Below are positions 14,864 to 23,622 of a stretch of 64,000 bases of DNA, in pieces (within the stretch, counting starts at the first letter, position 1; every line of letters begins with the position of its first letter). This DNA comes from Candidatus Villigracilis affinis (GTDB lineage Bacteria > Chloroflexota > Anaerolineae > Anaerolineales > Villigracilaceae). The position numbers and the translations under genes are program-made. Under the pieces are notes generated by a model, which worked only from the letters and a program-made list of their open reading frames with translations, ran no database searches and was not told the DNA's origin. The stretch covers positions 186,001-250,000 of the forward strand of contig JADKEA010000005.1 in NCBI GenBank assembly GCA_016718275.1, read 5' to 3'.

Positions 14864-16129
14864 CTATCTTCGTATCGTTGCATCCCTTTCAGGCCCCACC
14901 CCGATCCACTTGACGGGGACTCCCGAAGCCTCTTCGATCATCTTCACATAATTTTGCGCATTCACTGGCAAAGCCTCAAACGATCTCGCATTGCTGATAT
15001 CTTCCTTCCAGCCTGCAACGGTTTGATAAATCTTTTCCACTTTATCCAGCCCATAGGCATCCACATCCGCATAGCGGACATCGACTCCATTCATCTTGTA
15101 GCCGACACAGACTTGTAAATTTTCCAACCCGCTGAGCGTGTCTAATTTGGTCAGACAAAGTTCGGTCACGCCGCTGAGTTGGGCGGCGGTTTTCACAATT
15201 TCCAGATCAAGCCAGCCCACGCGGCGGATTCGCCCTGTGGTTGCGGCGACTTCGCCGAATTGTTCGTACTCTGCGCTTTTGGTATCGAGAATTTCGGTTG
15301 GCAATGGTCCCGCGCCGACTCGTGTGGTGTAGGCTTTTGTCACACCGACCACGTTGGTAATGTAACGCGGTGGAATCCCCAGCCCAGCCGAAGCCGCCGA
15401 AGGAATGGTTGTCGAAGCGGTTACGAATGGGTAGGTTCCCCAGTCTGTATCCAAAAACGTGCCCATCGCTTGTTCGAGCAGAAAATGTTTGTTCGCCTTC
15501 AAACCGTCCTGCACCAGTGAAAACAATTCCTTGATGTAGGGTTTTAGTTTCAAATAATATCCGCGATATTCATCGCGCACGCTTTCGTAGTTCAACACTT
15601 CGCCGCCTAATGCGACGATGATCTTATTCTTCAACTCCAATTGCACTTTCAAGCGGTTCTCAAACACGTCGCTCGTAAAATCCGTCCAGCGGATTCCGTT
15701 GTAGCTGACCTTGTCTGCGAACACCGGGCCGATGCCTCGGCGCGTTGTGCCTGTTGCGCCTGCGCCTTTTGCTTCTTCGTACAGGCCATCCAAAATTTTG
15801 TGATACGGCATGATCAAATGCGAACGCGGCGAGATCCAAAAACGACCGTCCACGCCTACGCCAGCTTTGTTGAGCATTTCAATTTCTTCGATCAACACTG
15901 CAGGGTCGATCACCACCCCGCCGCCGATCAAACCGACCGTATTCTTTGCGAAAATTCCTGAAGGCACCAAATGAATCTTGAACGTCCCGAACTCATTGAT
16001 GACCGTATGTCCCGCATTATTCCCGCCGTTGAACCGCGCCACATAATCCACCTGCTCTGCAAGATAATCCACCACCTTGCCCTTGCCTTCGTCGCCCCAC
16101 TGCGACCCGATCACTGCTGTTACTGTCAT
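14864..16129 (-). CDS. purA: Adenylosuccinate synthase
   Basis: This 421-aa protein has the GTP-binding N-terminus GSQWGDEGKGKVVDYLA, the catalytic NNAGHTV motif, and the RRGIGP and TTTGRIRRVG(W) substrate segments (the latter read here as ATTGRIRRVGW). It catalyses IMP + Asp + GTP to adenylosuccinate, the first committed AMP step. The start at 16129 has AAGGAGATAAC immediately upstream; the frame extends further but without support. It diverges from guaB at 16383, so the two branches from IMP share one intergenic control region. Confidence 0.97.
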   Translation of the reverse strand: MTVTAVIGSQWGDEGKGKVVDYLAEQVDYVARFNGGNNAGHTVINEFGTFKIHLVPSGIFAKNTVGLIGGGVVIDPAVLIEEIEMLNKAGVGVDGRFWISPRSHLIMPYHKILDGLYEEAKGAGATGTTRRGIGPVFADKVSYNGIRWTDFTSDVFENRLKVQLELKNKIIVALGGEVLNYESVRDEYRGYYLKLKPYIKELFSLVQDGLKANKHFLLEQAMGTFLDTDWGTYPFVTASTTIPSAASAGLGIPPRYITNVVGVTKAYTTRVGAGPLPTEILDTKSAEYEQFGEVAATTGRIRRVGWLDLEIVKTAAQLSGVTELCLTKLDTLSGLENLQVCVGYKMNGVDVRYADVDAYGLDKVEKIYQTVAGWKEDISNARSFEALPVNAQNYVKMIEEASGVPVKWIGVGPERDATIRR

Positions 16130-16341
16130 GTTATCTCCTTGTTTGAATTCCAACGCTTGAGCATTTTTCACACTGAAACAGCGCTTCGCACTTAATCTGT
16201 ATCTTGATTCTGTTTCGAGTGCATTTTTTCGGCTGGGAAGATGTCGCTGCTGTCAAAACGCTGACTCAGCTTGTTTTGAAATGGCCAGCCCTCGGTTAAG
16301 GACGAGGCGGGTTTACATCCAATAGAATCATCTTGAAGCAT

Positions 16342-16347
16342 TATAAT
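16342..16347 (+). promoter_or_regulatory. Putative guaB -10 box
   Basis: TATAAT lies 35 nt before the guaB ATG in the purA-guaB divergent spacer. No good -35 lies 16-18 bp upstream, so the call is tentative. No guanine riboswitch-like core was recognised. Confidence 0.4.
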
Positions 16348-16382
16348 TCGGGCGGTTTGATTTTGGAGCAGAGGAGCCAATT

Positions 16383-17822
16383 ATGAAGATTTTGCAGGAT
16401 ACTGCCTTGACCTATGATGACGTTTTACTTGTGCCGCAATACTCCGCCGTGGATTCGCGCCGCAAGCTTTCCACACTAACGAAGTTGACGAAGGAAATCA
16501 CGCTGCAAATCCCCATTGTTTCCGCAAATATGGACGTGGTGACGGAAAGCGAAATGGCGATTGCGATGGCGCGTGAAGGTGGCATTGGCATCATCCACCG
16601 TTTTCTTTCGATCGATGAGCAGGCGCGGCAGATTCAGCGTGTGAAGAAAGCTGAATCGTTTATTGTGGATAACCCGATCTCGATGACCGTAGCCCACACT
16701 GTTGGCGACATCAAAAAGCTTGTGGATGAAACTGGCGCGGGCGGCATTTTGATTCTGGACACGGATGAAAGACTCGTTGGCATTGTCACCACGCGTGACC
16801 TGCTGTTCGAAAACGACGACAAAAAATCTGTCACCGAATTGATGCAGAAAAAAGTGATCACGGCCGCCCCCGATATTACGCTGAAGGATGCCGAGAAGTT
16901 ACTGCACGAACACCGCATCGAAAAACTTCCGCTTGTCAACATAGATGGACGTGTGGCTGGCCTCGTTACGTTGAAGGATATTATGAAGATCACGCAATAT
17001 CCGAAAGCCACAAAAGATTCACGCGGACGATTGATCGTCGGCGCGGCGGTGGGCGTGCGTGACAAGGAAATGCGCCGCGTAGAAGCCGCCTTGCAGGCAG
17101 GCGCAGATTGCATCGTGGTGGATATTGCCCACGGTGATTCGCATCTTGAGATCGATATGATCCAGAATATCCGCAAGCATTTTCCGAAGATTCAGATCAT
17201 CGGCGGAAATGTGGCAACGAGTGATGGCACGAAACGATTGATTGATGCAGGTGTGGATGCAGTGAAAGTTGGTGTTGGCCCTGGCTCGATTTGCGTCACA
17301 CGCATCGTGGCTGGGTCGGGGGTTCCGCAGCTCACTGCTGTGATCGAATGTGCCGAAGCCGCGCGTGACGCGGGCATTCCAATTATTGCAGATGGCGGTA
17401 TCCGTCAGCCTGGTGATGTGGCGAAAGCCATTGCTGCAGGCGCGCAGACGGTAATGATCGGCTCAATGCTCGCAGGCACAGACGAAAGCCCGGGCATGAT
17501 CATGACCCGCCGTGGTCATCGTTACAAGGCTTCCCGCGGTATGGCCTCGCGCGAGGCAAACATTGACCGCAACCGCAAGGAAGGTAACGACCTCACTCAA
17601 GAGGAGATCGAAGAGTATGTGGCCGAAGGTGTGGAAGCCGCCGTTCCGTATCGCGGCAAGGCAAGGGAAGTGCTCACCCAATTGGTTGGTGGTTTACAAT
17701 CAGGCATGAGCTACAGTGGTGCGCACAATTTTGAAGAATTTCAGAAGAAGGCAATTTTCGTGCGGATGACCGGAGCGGGGCTCAAGGAATCTGGTCCGCA
17801 TGATGTGGAAGTATTGGGTTAG
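16383..17822 (+). CDS. guaB: IMP dehydrogenase
   Basis: This 479-aa protein is full length: N-terminal barrel, tandem CBS domains at about 95-205, then the catalytic loop VGVGPGSICVTR with Cys304, and the flap region ending in KASRGMASREAN. It oxidises IMP to XMP with NAD, the rate-limiting step to GMP. AGAGGAG precedes the ATG. It diverges from purA. Confidence 0.97.
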   Translation: MKILQDTALTYDDVLLVPQYSAVDSRRKLSTLTKLTKEITLQIPIVSANMDVVTESEMAIAMAREGGIGIIHRFLSIDEQARQIQRVKKAESFIVDNPISMTVAHTVGDIKKLVDETGAGGILILDTDERLVGIVTTRDLLFENDDKKSVTELMQKKVITAAPDITLKDAEKLLHEHRIEKLPLVNIDGRVAGLVTLKDIMKITQYPKATKDSRGRLIVGAAVGVRDKEMRRVEAALQAGADCIVVDIAHGDSHLEIDMIQNIRKHFPKIQIIGGNVATSDGTKRLIDAGVDAVKVGVGPGSICVTRIVAGSGVPQLTAVIECAEAARDAGIPIIADGGIRQPGDVAKAIAAGAQTVMIGSMLAGTDESPGMIMTRRGHRYKASRGMASREANIDRNRKEGNDLTQEEIEEYVAEGVEAAVPYRGKAREVLTQLVGGLQSGMSYSGAHNFEEFQKKAIFVRMTGAGLKESGPHDVEVLG

Positions 17823-17825
17823 ATA

Positions 17826-17877
17826 GTTGGCAGGTTTGAACGTTTCAACCTGAAGACCTTCCAACCTTTCAACTAAA
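17826..17877. repeat. Word-like palindromic spacer repeat
   Basis: The guaB to aminotransferase gap contains GGTTTGAACGTTTCAACC, an imperfect palindrome, followed by the related words CTTCCAACC and TTTCAAC. A related but distinct GGTTACAAG/TTGAA word set fills the next gap, at 19231-19290. Confidence 0.45.
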
Positions 17878-17890
17878 TTTGGAGGCAAAT

Positions 17891-19228
17891 ATGACAAACC
17901 AGGAAACACAGAATTGGATCGAGAAAGACAAAAAGCAGTTGCATCCAACCTATCATCCCAAATCACATGCCAATCCGCTTGTGATCGAGCGTGGGGATGG
18001 GGTGTGGTTGTATACCACTGATGGGCAAAAAGTCCTCGATGGCATGGCGGGGCTGTGGAATGTCAACGCGGGGTATGGGCGGGAAGAATTGGCGAAAGCT
18101 GCCTACGACCAAATGAAGGTGATGTCATTCACCTCCAATTTCTCTGGGATGACCAACCTGCCTTCCATTACGTTGGCTGATAAACTCGCTGGTTTTGCTT
18201 ATGAAGGCTTGAATACAACGCTTTTCACTTCGGGTGGGTCGGAAGCAAATGATTCCGCATTCAAGACCGCGCGCTATTATTGGAAGCGAAAAGGCAAGCC
18301 AGGTAAATACAAGGTGATTGCCCGCAAGGGTTCGTATCACGGCATTACGCTTGCCGCCACATTTGCAACAGGCCTCGAAAAATATCACACCATGTTCGGC
18401 CCTGCAATAGAGGGATTTGTCCATATCCCGGCGCCGAATCCGTATCGGTACGAGGGGCAGTTGAAGGCAGGTGAGACCGTTGGTCAGGCTGCGGCACGTG
18501 AATTGGAAGAAGCCATCCTGCGCGAAGGTGCGGATACTGTATCGGCGTTCATCGCTGAACCTGTGATGGGCGTAGGCGGTGTGATCGTCCCTCCCGCTGA
18601 CTATTTCCCGCTCATTCGCCAGATTTGCGATAAATACGAAGTTCTGTTCATTGCCGACGAAGTCATCACTGGCTTTGGCCGCACGGGGGAATGGTTCGCG
18701 CTCAAGCATTGGAATGTCAAACCTGATATTCTTTCCTTTGCCAAAGCCGTCACCAGCGGATATGCTCAATTGGGCGGCATCCAGATTTCGGATGAGATCC
18801 GCGAGACGATGGAATCGGCAGCGGATACCGAAGCTTACATGCATGGCTATACCTACTCGGGTCATGCCATGGCATGTGCTGTTGGTTTGAAGAACATCGA
18901 GATCATGGAACGCGAAGATTTCCCGAAGCGTGCCCGTGAATTGGGTAAACGCCTGCTCGATGGTTTGCAGACCATGAAGGAATTTTCTTTCGTGGGAGAT
19001 GTTCGCGGAATTGGACTGGTCTGCGGCGTGGAAATCGTTTCAGACAAAGACGCCCGAACTCCCGACCCCGTCCGCACGATGCAGATATTCAAAGCCGCAC
19101 AGGAGCGCGGGCTTCGCACCCGTCCGCTTGGAAATACGCTGGCGTTCTCACCTCCGCTTTCGATCAACGAAGACGAAGTGGATGAGATCATCAAACGCCT
19201 CGGCGCTGCAATGGATGCGACTGCGTAA
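17891..19228 (+). CDS. Class III aminotransferase (omega-amino acid / polyamine type)
   Basis: This 445-aa PLP enzyme has FIADEVITGFGRTGEWFA with Asp256 and the Schiff-base Lys285 in ILSFAKAVTSGYAQLGG. The overall architecture, with early KSHANPLVIERGDGVWLY, resembles omega-amino acid:pyruvate and putrescine/beta-alanine transaminases. The substrate is not determined. GGAGG lies 5 nt before the ATG at 17891; an in-frame ATG at 17879 lacks a ribosome site. A long word-like repeat follows before the moeA gene. Confidence 0.92.
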   Translation: MTNQETQNWIEKDKKQLHPTYHPKSHANPLVIERGDGVWLYTTDGQKVLDGMAGLWNVNAGYGREELAKAAYDQMKVMSFTSNFSGMTNLPSITLADKLAGFAYEGLNTTLFTSGGSEANDSAFKTARYYWKRKGKPGKYKVIARKGSYHGITLAATFATGLEKYHTMFGPAIEGFVHIPAPNPYRYEGQLKAGETVGQAAARELEEAILREGADTVSAFIAEPVMGVGGVIVPPADYFPLIRQICDKYEVLFIADEVITGFGRTGEWFALKHWNVKPDILSFAKAVTSGYAQLGGIQISDEIRETMESAADTEAYMHGYTYSGHAMACAVGLKNIEIMEREDFPKRARELGKRLLDGLQTMKEFSFVGDVRGIGLVCGVEIVSDKDARTPDPVRTMQIFKAAQERGLRTRPLGNTLAFSPPLSINEDEVDEIIKRLGAAMDATA

Positions 19229-19230
19229 AA

Positions 19231-19274
19231 GGTTACAAGTTACAGGTTGAAGATTTTTCTTTCAACTTGTAACC
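19231..19274. repeat. Perfect 11-bp inverted repeat
   Basis: GGTTACAAGTT (19231-19241) and AACTTGTAACC (19264-19274) are exact reverse complements with TTGAA/TTCAA words inside. It may be a weak hairpin terminator after the aminotransferase gene, or one of the word-like spacer repeats. Confidence 0.55.
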
Positions 19275-19299
19275 TTCAACCTTAAACTTTCGATTTGCC

Positions 19300-21282
19300 A
19301 TGTCTGTCTACCTTCACGATATTCCCCTTTCCCAGGCTCGGGCGCGATTAAGAGAAGCGTTGCAAGATGCGAATCTCTGGCGTGTGCTCGGCGTTGAATC
19401 GATTCCGCTCGATGAAAACGCGCTGGGGCGGGTCACTGCCGAACCGATCTGGGCTGAGATTTCTTCGCCGCATTATCACGCCTCCGCGATGGATGGCTTT
19501 GCCCTCCGCGCGATCTCGACTCATGGCGCGATGCCTTCTGTGCCTGTCACGTTGTACATCGGCCCCGAGGCGCAATACGTGGATACGGGCGATCCGCTTC
19601 CTGAATGGGCGAACGCAGTCATCCCGATCGAGAATGTTGAATCACTCGACGAGAACGACCAGATCACCAAAGAGATTCGCAAACCGAGAACTATTCGCAT
19701 TCGCGCCGCTGTTGCACCGTGGAGTCATGTGCGCCCATTGGGGGAGGATATCGTTGCGACCCAGCTTGTTTTACCCGCTGGACATTCGCTTCGACCTGCA
19801 GATTTAGGCGCGATCGCCGCATCTGGACATCAAACGATTCGCGTCGCGCTTAAGCCGAAAGTTGCCATTTTGCCAACAGGCACTGAACTCGTCCCGATCG
19901 GATCCAAACTAAAATCGGGAGATATCCTCGAATACAACTCCCTTGTGCTTGCGGCGCAGATCAAACAAATGGGCGGCGAACCAACCCGTTACCCGATCAC
20001 GAAAGATGACTTTGATCTTATTTGTGAACGCGTGTCCGAAGCCGCACAAACTCACGACCTTGTATTGCTCAATGCAGGTTCCTCCGCAGGTGCGGAAGAT
20101 TTCTCGTCAAAGGTTGTTGAAAAACTCGGCACGCTTTTAGTGCATGGTGTTGCGGTGAGACCGGGGCACCCTGTAATTCTTGGAACGATTGATAAGAAAT
20201 TAGGGATTAGGGATGAGAATGCAGATAAACGAATTCCTATCATTGGCGTTCCTGGTTATCCTGTCTCTGCCGCTCTCACAGTGGATATCTTTGTCGAGGC
20301 GTTGATCGCCAAATGGTTGGGCCGTCCTCCGCTTGAATTGCCGACCGAGATGGCGACCCTCACCCGCAAACTTGTCTCCCCGGCGGGTGATGATGATTAT
20401 GTCCGCGTGGCGGTGGGGAAGGTGGGCGATAAACTTCTCGCCGCGCCTCTGTCGCGTGGAGCGGGAGTCATCACGTCCCTTGTGCAGGCGGATGGGCTGG
20501 CGTTGATCCCCAGCGGCGTGCAGGGCATGGAGGCGGGAGAGTCTGTCAAAGTGCATTTGTATCGCAGCAGAGCGCAGATCGAAAAGACGATCTTCTGCAT
20601 CGGCTCGCATGATATGACATTGGATTTGCTCGCGCAATTCCTAGCTGAGCATGATCGCAGATTGGCTTCGGCGAATGTTGGCTCGCAGGGCGGGTTGGTT
20701 GCATTGCGACGTGGCGAAGCCCACATGGCTGGCTCGCATTTACTCGACCCAAATGACGGCTCATACAACATTTCCTATATCCGCCAGTATATGCCGAATA
20801 TCCCAGTGAAAGTAGTTGCCCTGGTGGGGCGCGACCAGGGGTTGATCGTTAAGCAGGGAAACCCAAAGGGAGTCAAAAGCCTGGAGGATCTGAGCAGGCG
20901 TGAGGTCCAGTTTGTGAACCGACAGCGCGGAGCAGGTACGCGCGTCCTGTTGGATTATCATCTAAACTTAAAGGGGATGTCCGCCGAATCCATCTCTGGT
21001 TATACTCAGGAAGAATACACCCATCTTGGGGTTGCGGCTGCGGTTGCATCGGGCCGCGCCGATTGCGGACTTGGCATCGCCGCCGCTGCCCAGGCTTTGG
21101 ATCTGGATTTTGTGCCGCTGTTTCAGGAGCGATATGATTTGGTCATCCCGAAGGGGTTTGCCGAAAGCGAATTGCTCGCGCCTCTCTTTGACCTTTTGAC
21201 TGATCCTGTTTTTCGAAATTCTGTATCGAAATTAACAGGCTATGATGTAAACGTAATGGGTAGAATAATTCTGGAGGACTAA
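19300..21282 (+). CDS. moeA: MoeA molybdopterin molybdotransferase fused to a PBP-like domain
   Basis: This 660-aa protein has an N-terminal MoeA half (about residues 1-420) with the substrate-pocket motif SAMDGFAL and DTGDPLPEWANAVIPIEN. It continues into a periplasmic-binding-protein-like domain (about 425-660) of the PBP_like type, here without a signal peptide and so cytoplasmic. MoeA inserts molybdenum into adenylylated molybdopterin; the extra domain probably senses molybdate or a cofactor intermediate. An odd hydrophilic insert at about residues 297-312 (IDKKLGIRDENADKR) interrupts the segment before GVPGYPVSA. A receiver gene follows by 4 nt. Confidence 0.9.
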   Translation: MSVYLHDIPLSQARARLREALQDANLWRVLGVESIPLDENALGRVTAEPIWAEISSPHYHASAMDGFALRAISTHGAMPSVPVTLYIGPEAQYVDTGDPLPEWANAVIPIENVESLDENDQITKEIRKPRTIRIRAAVAPWSHVRPLGEDIVATQLVLPAGHSLRPADLGAIAASGHQTIRVALKPKVAILPTGTELVPIGSKLKSGDILEYNSLVLAAQIKQMGGEPTRYPITKDDFDLICERVSEAAQTHDLVLLNAGSSAGAEDFSSKVVEKLGTLLVHGVAVRPGHPVILGTIDKKLGIRDENADKRIPIIGVPGYPVSAALTVDIFVEALIAKWLGRPPLELPTEMATLTRKLVSPAGDDDYVRVAVGKVGDKLLAAPLSRGAGVITSLVQADGLALIPSGVQGMEAGESVKVHLYRSRAQIEKTIFCIGSHDMTLDLLAQFLAEHDRRLASANVGSQGGLVALRRGEAHMAGSHLLDPNDGSYNISYIRQYMPNIPVKVVALVGRDQGLIVKQGNPKGVKSLEDLSRREVQFVNRQRGAGTRVLLDYHLNLKGMSAESISGYTQEEYTHLGVAAAVASGRADCGLGIAAAAQALDLDFVPLFQERYDLVIPKGFAESELLAPLFDLLTDPVFRNSVSKLTGYDVNVMGRIILED

Positions 21283-21286
21283 CTTC

Positions 21287-21652
21287 ATGGAAGACGGATT
21301 GATCATCGACGATAACAGACAAACAGCAGATGCCCTTCAACAGATGTTGGAGGTGTTGGATTTGCCCGCCCGCGTTGCATATGGCTCAAGCCCCGCAATG
21401 TCGATGTTGGGCAGGTTTGTACCCCGTTTTATCTGCCTTGATATCAACATGCCCGGCGTGGACGGAACAGAAGTGCTCGCATTTTTGCGCCGTGAACCGC
21501 GCTTGAAGAAAGTACCCGTGGTCATCATCACATCGGATGACCAGCCTGAGACCCGTCAGCGGGTGATGAAGGGCGGTGCCCAGGCGATCGTGATTAAGCC
21601 CGCCACACTCGATGCTTTAGAGAGTGCATTCAAGAAGGCAGAGATCGTTTAA
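21287..21652 (+). CDS. Stand-alone response regulator receiver
   Basis: This 121-aa single CheY-like domain has acidic-pocket residues Asp8-Asp9, the phosphoacceptor Asp52 in CLDINMPGVDG, a Thr in VVIITSDD, and the lysine in VIKPAT. It has no output domain. It lies 4 nt after the MoeA fusion gene and is followed by a strong terminator, so it is probably cotranscribed with it. No kinase is nearby. Confidence 0.9.
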   Translation: MEDGLIIDDNRQTADALQQMLEVLDLPARVAYGSSPAMSMLGRFVPRFICLDINMPGVDGTEVLAFLRREPRLKKVPVVIITSDDQPETRQRVMKGGAQAIVIKPATLDALESAFKKAEIV

Positions 21653-21678
21653 TACCAGGACCGTTCTGATAAACCAAG

Positions 21679-21718
21679 GACTCACCCCGAAATTAATTTT
21701 TAGGGTGAGTCTTTTTTT
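21679..21718 (+). terminator. Rho-independent terminator after the receiver gene
   Basis: GACTCACCC (21679-21687) pairs with GGGTGAGTC (21703-21711) and is followed by seven Ts. Confidence 0.9.
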
Positions 21719-21769
21719 AATCCCTTTTCTGCGCCCCAACTAAATTTGAGGCTGATCATATGTTTCGAA

Positions 21770-22543
21770 CTAAGGCGCAGGCCAGGGAATTTGGGCGGGC
21801 TTTGAGAAGCCGTGTTTTTCAACGGTATAAAGCACGCCCTCAGATGGGAGCGGACAGCCTGCTTCATCTTGTACGGTGTAACTGGTCGTGAATTGATCGG
21901 GGTAGGAAAATGTCCACCATAGGTACGCGCCATTCTGACAGACAAAGGCAATGATGAGGTAGCCGCGATCGTGATCGGTTGTCATCTCGACTTGGTTCCA
22001 ACTGATCGTCACTTCATCCCCATTGCGGACGGCGGTGATATTTTCAGGCGGGGCGTAATTGCTGTAGCCGACGGATTGCAAATCAGGCTCGTTGTAATAC
22101 AAGGTGCTGATATCTCCAACCACATCTACAACCGAGGGCGCGACCCAGCAGTAGTATTTCAACTTATCAAACTTTACGTGTAGCCATGAGCTGTATTCAT
22201 ATCTTCCATCCACGTAGCCGGTATCGCCGGGGTATAGGTCGGCAGCGTGCAGAAATGCAACCGATGGTCCATAGCGGCAATGCGCCTGCTTGTTGACCGT
22301 GATTGAGGGAAAGGAGAACGTCGGCGTGGCGGTAATGGTGGGTGTGAATGTGGTCGTCGGAGTGAGCGTGATGGTTGAAGTTAATGTCGCCAGCGGGGTG
22401 GCTGTAAATTCTGGCGTATTCGTGAAGTCGGGTGTTTCTGTTGAAGTGGGTGGGAGTGGGGTGGCTGTCGGCATTTGCGATGGCAGTCCACAAGCAAGAA
22501 TGGCGAGCACGAGGAAAAGATGACTCAATAATGTTTTTTTCAT
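21770..22543 (-). CDS. Lipoprotein with Thr/Pro-rich linker and SH3-like domain
   Basis: This 257-aa protein has a signal ending LAILACG (lipidated Cys18), then a low-complexity Thr/Pro linker (about residues 22-75), then an SH3-like domain with HCRYGPSVAFLHAADLYPGDTGYVDG, and a C-terminal beta region resembling a fibronectin-type module. Such surface lipoproteins are frequent in Anaerolineae. It overlaps the HDAC-family gene by 4 nt (ATGA). Confidence 0.75.
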   Translation of the reverse strand: MKKTLLSHLFLVLAILACGLPSQMPTATPLPPTSTETPDFTNTPEFTATPLATLTSTITLTPTTTFTPTITATPTFSFPSITVNKQAHCRYGPSVAFLHAADLYPGDTGYVDGRYEYSSWLHVKFDKLKYYCWVAPSVVDVVGDISTLYYNEPDLQSVGYSNYAPPENITAVRNGDEVTISWNQVEMTTDHDRGYLIIAFVCQNGAYLWWTFSYPDQFTTSYTVQDEAGCPLPSEGVLYTVEKHGFSKPAQIPWPAP

Positions 22544-23577
22544 TTGAACCTCTCCAGTAAAGTGACGATATTATTTCCAAGGGCTTCATTTGCATAGCCG
22601 CCTTCCATGATAATGGTGGTGGGCAGGTTGAGATCAAAAATCTGTTTTCCGATTTCGCTGAATCCGTTTTGTGTGACATGGAATGTGCCGAGCGGATCGC
22701 CGTCGAATGTGTCCATGCCCGTGGAGAGCACGAGGTACTGCGGGCCGAAGTTTCGGATCATCGTCAGGGCTTCGTCCAATGCGGCGAGATAGCCTGTGTC
22801 ATCGGTATCTTTGGGGAGCGGGAAGTTTCTGTGAAAGCCGAGCCCTGCACCAGCGCCAGTCTCGTCAGCAAAGCCGATGTAGTGGGGATATTCAAAATCA
22901 GGATCGCCGTGGATTGAGATGGTCAGCACATCATTTCGTTCGTAAAAAATATCCTGTGTGCCGTTGCCTGCGTGATAGTCGATATCGAGCAAGGCCACCC
23001 TTCCTTTTTGAGAAAGCCAGTTCGCCGCAACCGAGGCGTTATTGATGAAGCAATATCCGCCAGCATAATCTTTGCCAGCGTGATGGCCGGGCGGACGGCA
23101 CAATGCAAAGGATGAATTATGCAAGCTGAAGGATGAAGATGCGGCGCTCAAAGCGCAATTCGCAGAGGCGAGTGTGGCTTTATATGTCGCCTCCACGATA
23201 CAGGCGGATAGATCCATGATGTAATAGCCAGCCTTGCCAAGCAGGGAGCTTGGAATGCGAGTCTTGCGCCGCAATGCAAAGGTGGCTGGTAAAAATGCAT
23301 TCTGTTCGGGCGAAGCCGCAACTTGAGGATCAGAGGCCAGCCACTCGGTCCATGCTGAGGCGAGGAATTGGATATAGTTCTTGTCGTGCACGGCGATGAT
23401 CGGCTCGAGTCCAAAATCATTTGGCTCGGTCAATTCTGCCCAGTCCGTTTTTTTGAGCGCCGCTAAAATCCTGTCCATGCGGTCGGGGTTTTCATAATAT
23501 TGCACACGCTTTCCGCCGTCGAAAACTTCGAAAGGCGGATAATGTTTGCGATGTTCCTCGGAGTAGAAAATTTTCAT
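22540..23577 (-). CDS. Histone deacetylase / acetylpolyamine amidohydrolase family protein
   Basis: This 345-aa zinc amidohydrolase has the RPPGHHAG motif (His165-His166), zinc ligands Asp200 and His202 in DIDYHAGNGTQ, Asp289 in STGMDTFDGDP, and the transition-state Tyr328 in EGGY. Bacterial members deacetylate polyamines, acetoin-related targets or lysines. The residue after His202 is Ala where many relatives have His. A Ser-rich insert at 147-156 comes from a TGAAGGATGAA-type word repeat. The minus-strand TAAAAT box ends 9 nt before the ATG and there is no ribosome site, so the mRNA may be almost leaderless. Confidence 0.88.
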   Translation of the reverse strand: MKIFYSEEHRKHYPPFEVFDGGKRVQYYENPDRMDRILAALKKTDWAELTEPNDFGLEPIIAVHDKNYIQFLASAWTEWLASDPQVAASPEQNAFLPATFALRRKTRIPSSLLGKAGYYIMDLSACIVEATYKATLASANCALSAASSSFSLHNSSFALCRPPGHHAGKDYAGGYCFINNASVAANWLSQKGRVALLDIDYHAGNGTQDIFYERNDVLTISIHGDPDFEYPHYIGFADETGAGAGLGFHRNFPLPKDTDDTGYLAALDEALTMIRNFGPQYLVLSTGMDTFDGDPLGTFHVTQNGFSEIGKQIFDLNLPTTIIMEGGYANEALGNNIVTLLERFK

Positions 23578-23586
23578 AGTAAGACA

Positions 23587-23592
23587 ATTTTA
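23587..23592 (-). promoter_or_regulatory. -10 box 9 nt before the HDAC-family ATG
   Basis: TAAAAT on the minus strand stands 9 nt before the start at 23577, with no purine-rich ribosome site between. A transcript from it would have a leader of only a few bases. Confidence 0.4.
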
Positions 23593-23622
23593 CCCGCAAG
23601 CGTCATGGATGACGGAGGAACG

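Noticed and set aside
16130..16382. Purine riboswitch in the purA-guaB spacer
   Set aside because: I could not find a three-way-junction core with the conserved loop pairs in either direction.
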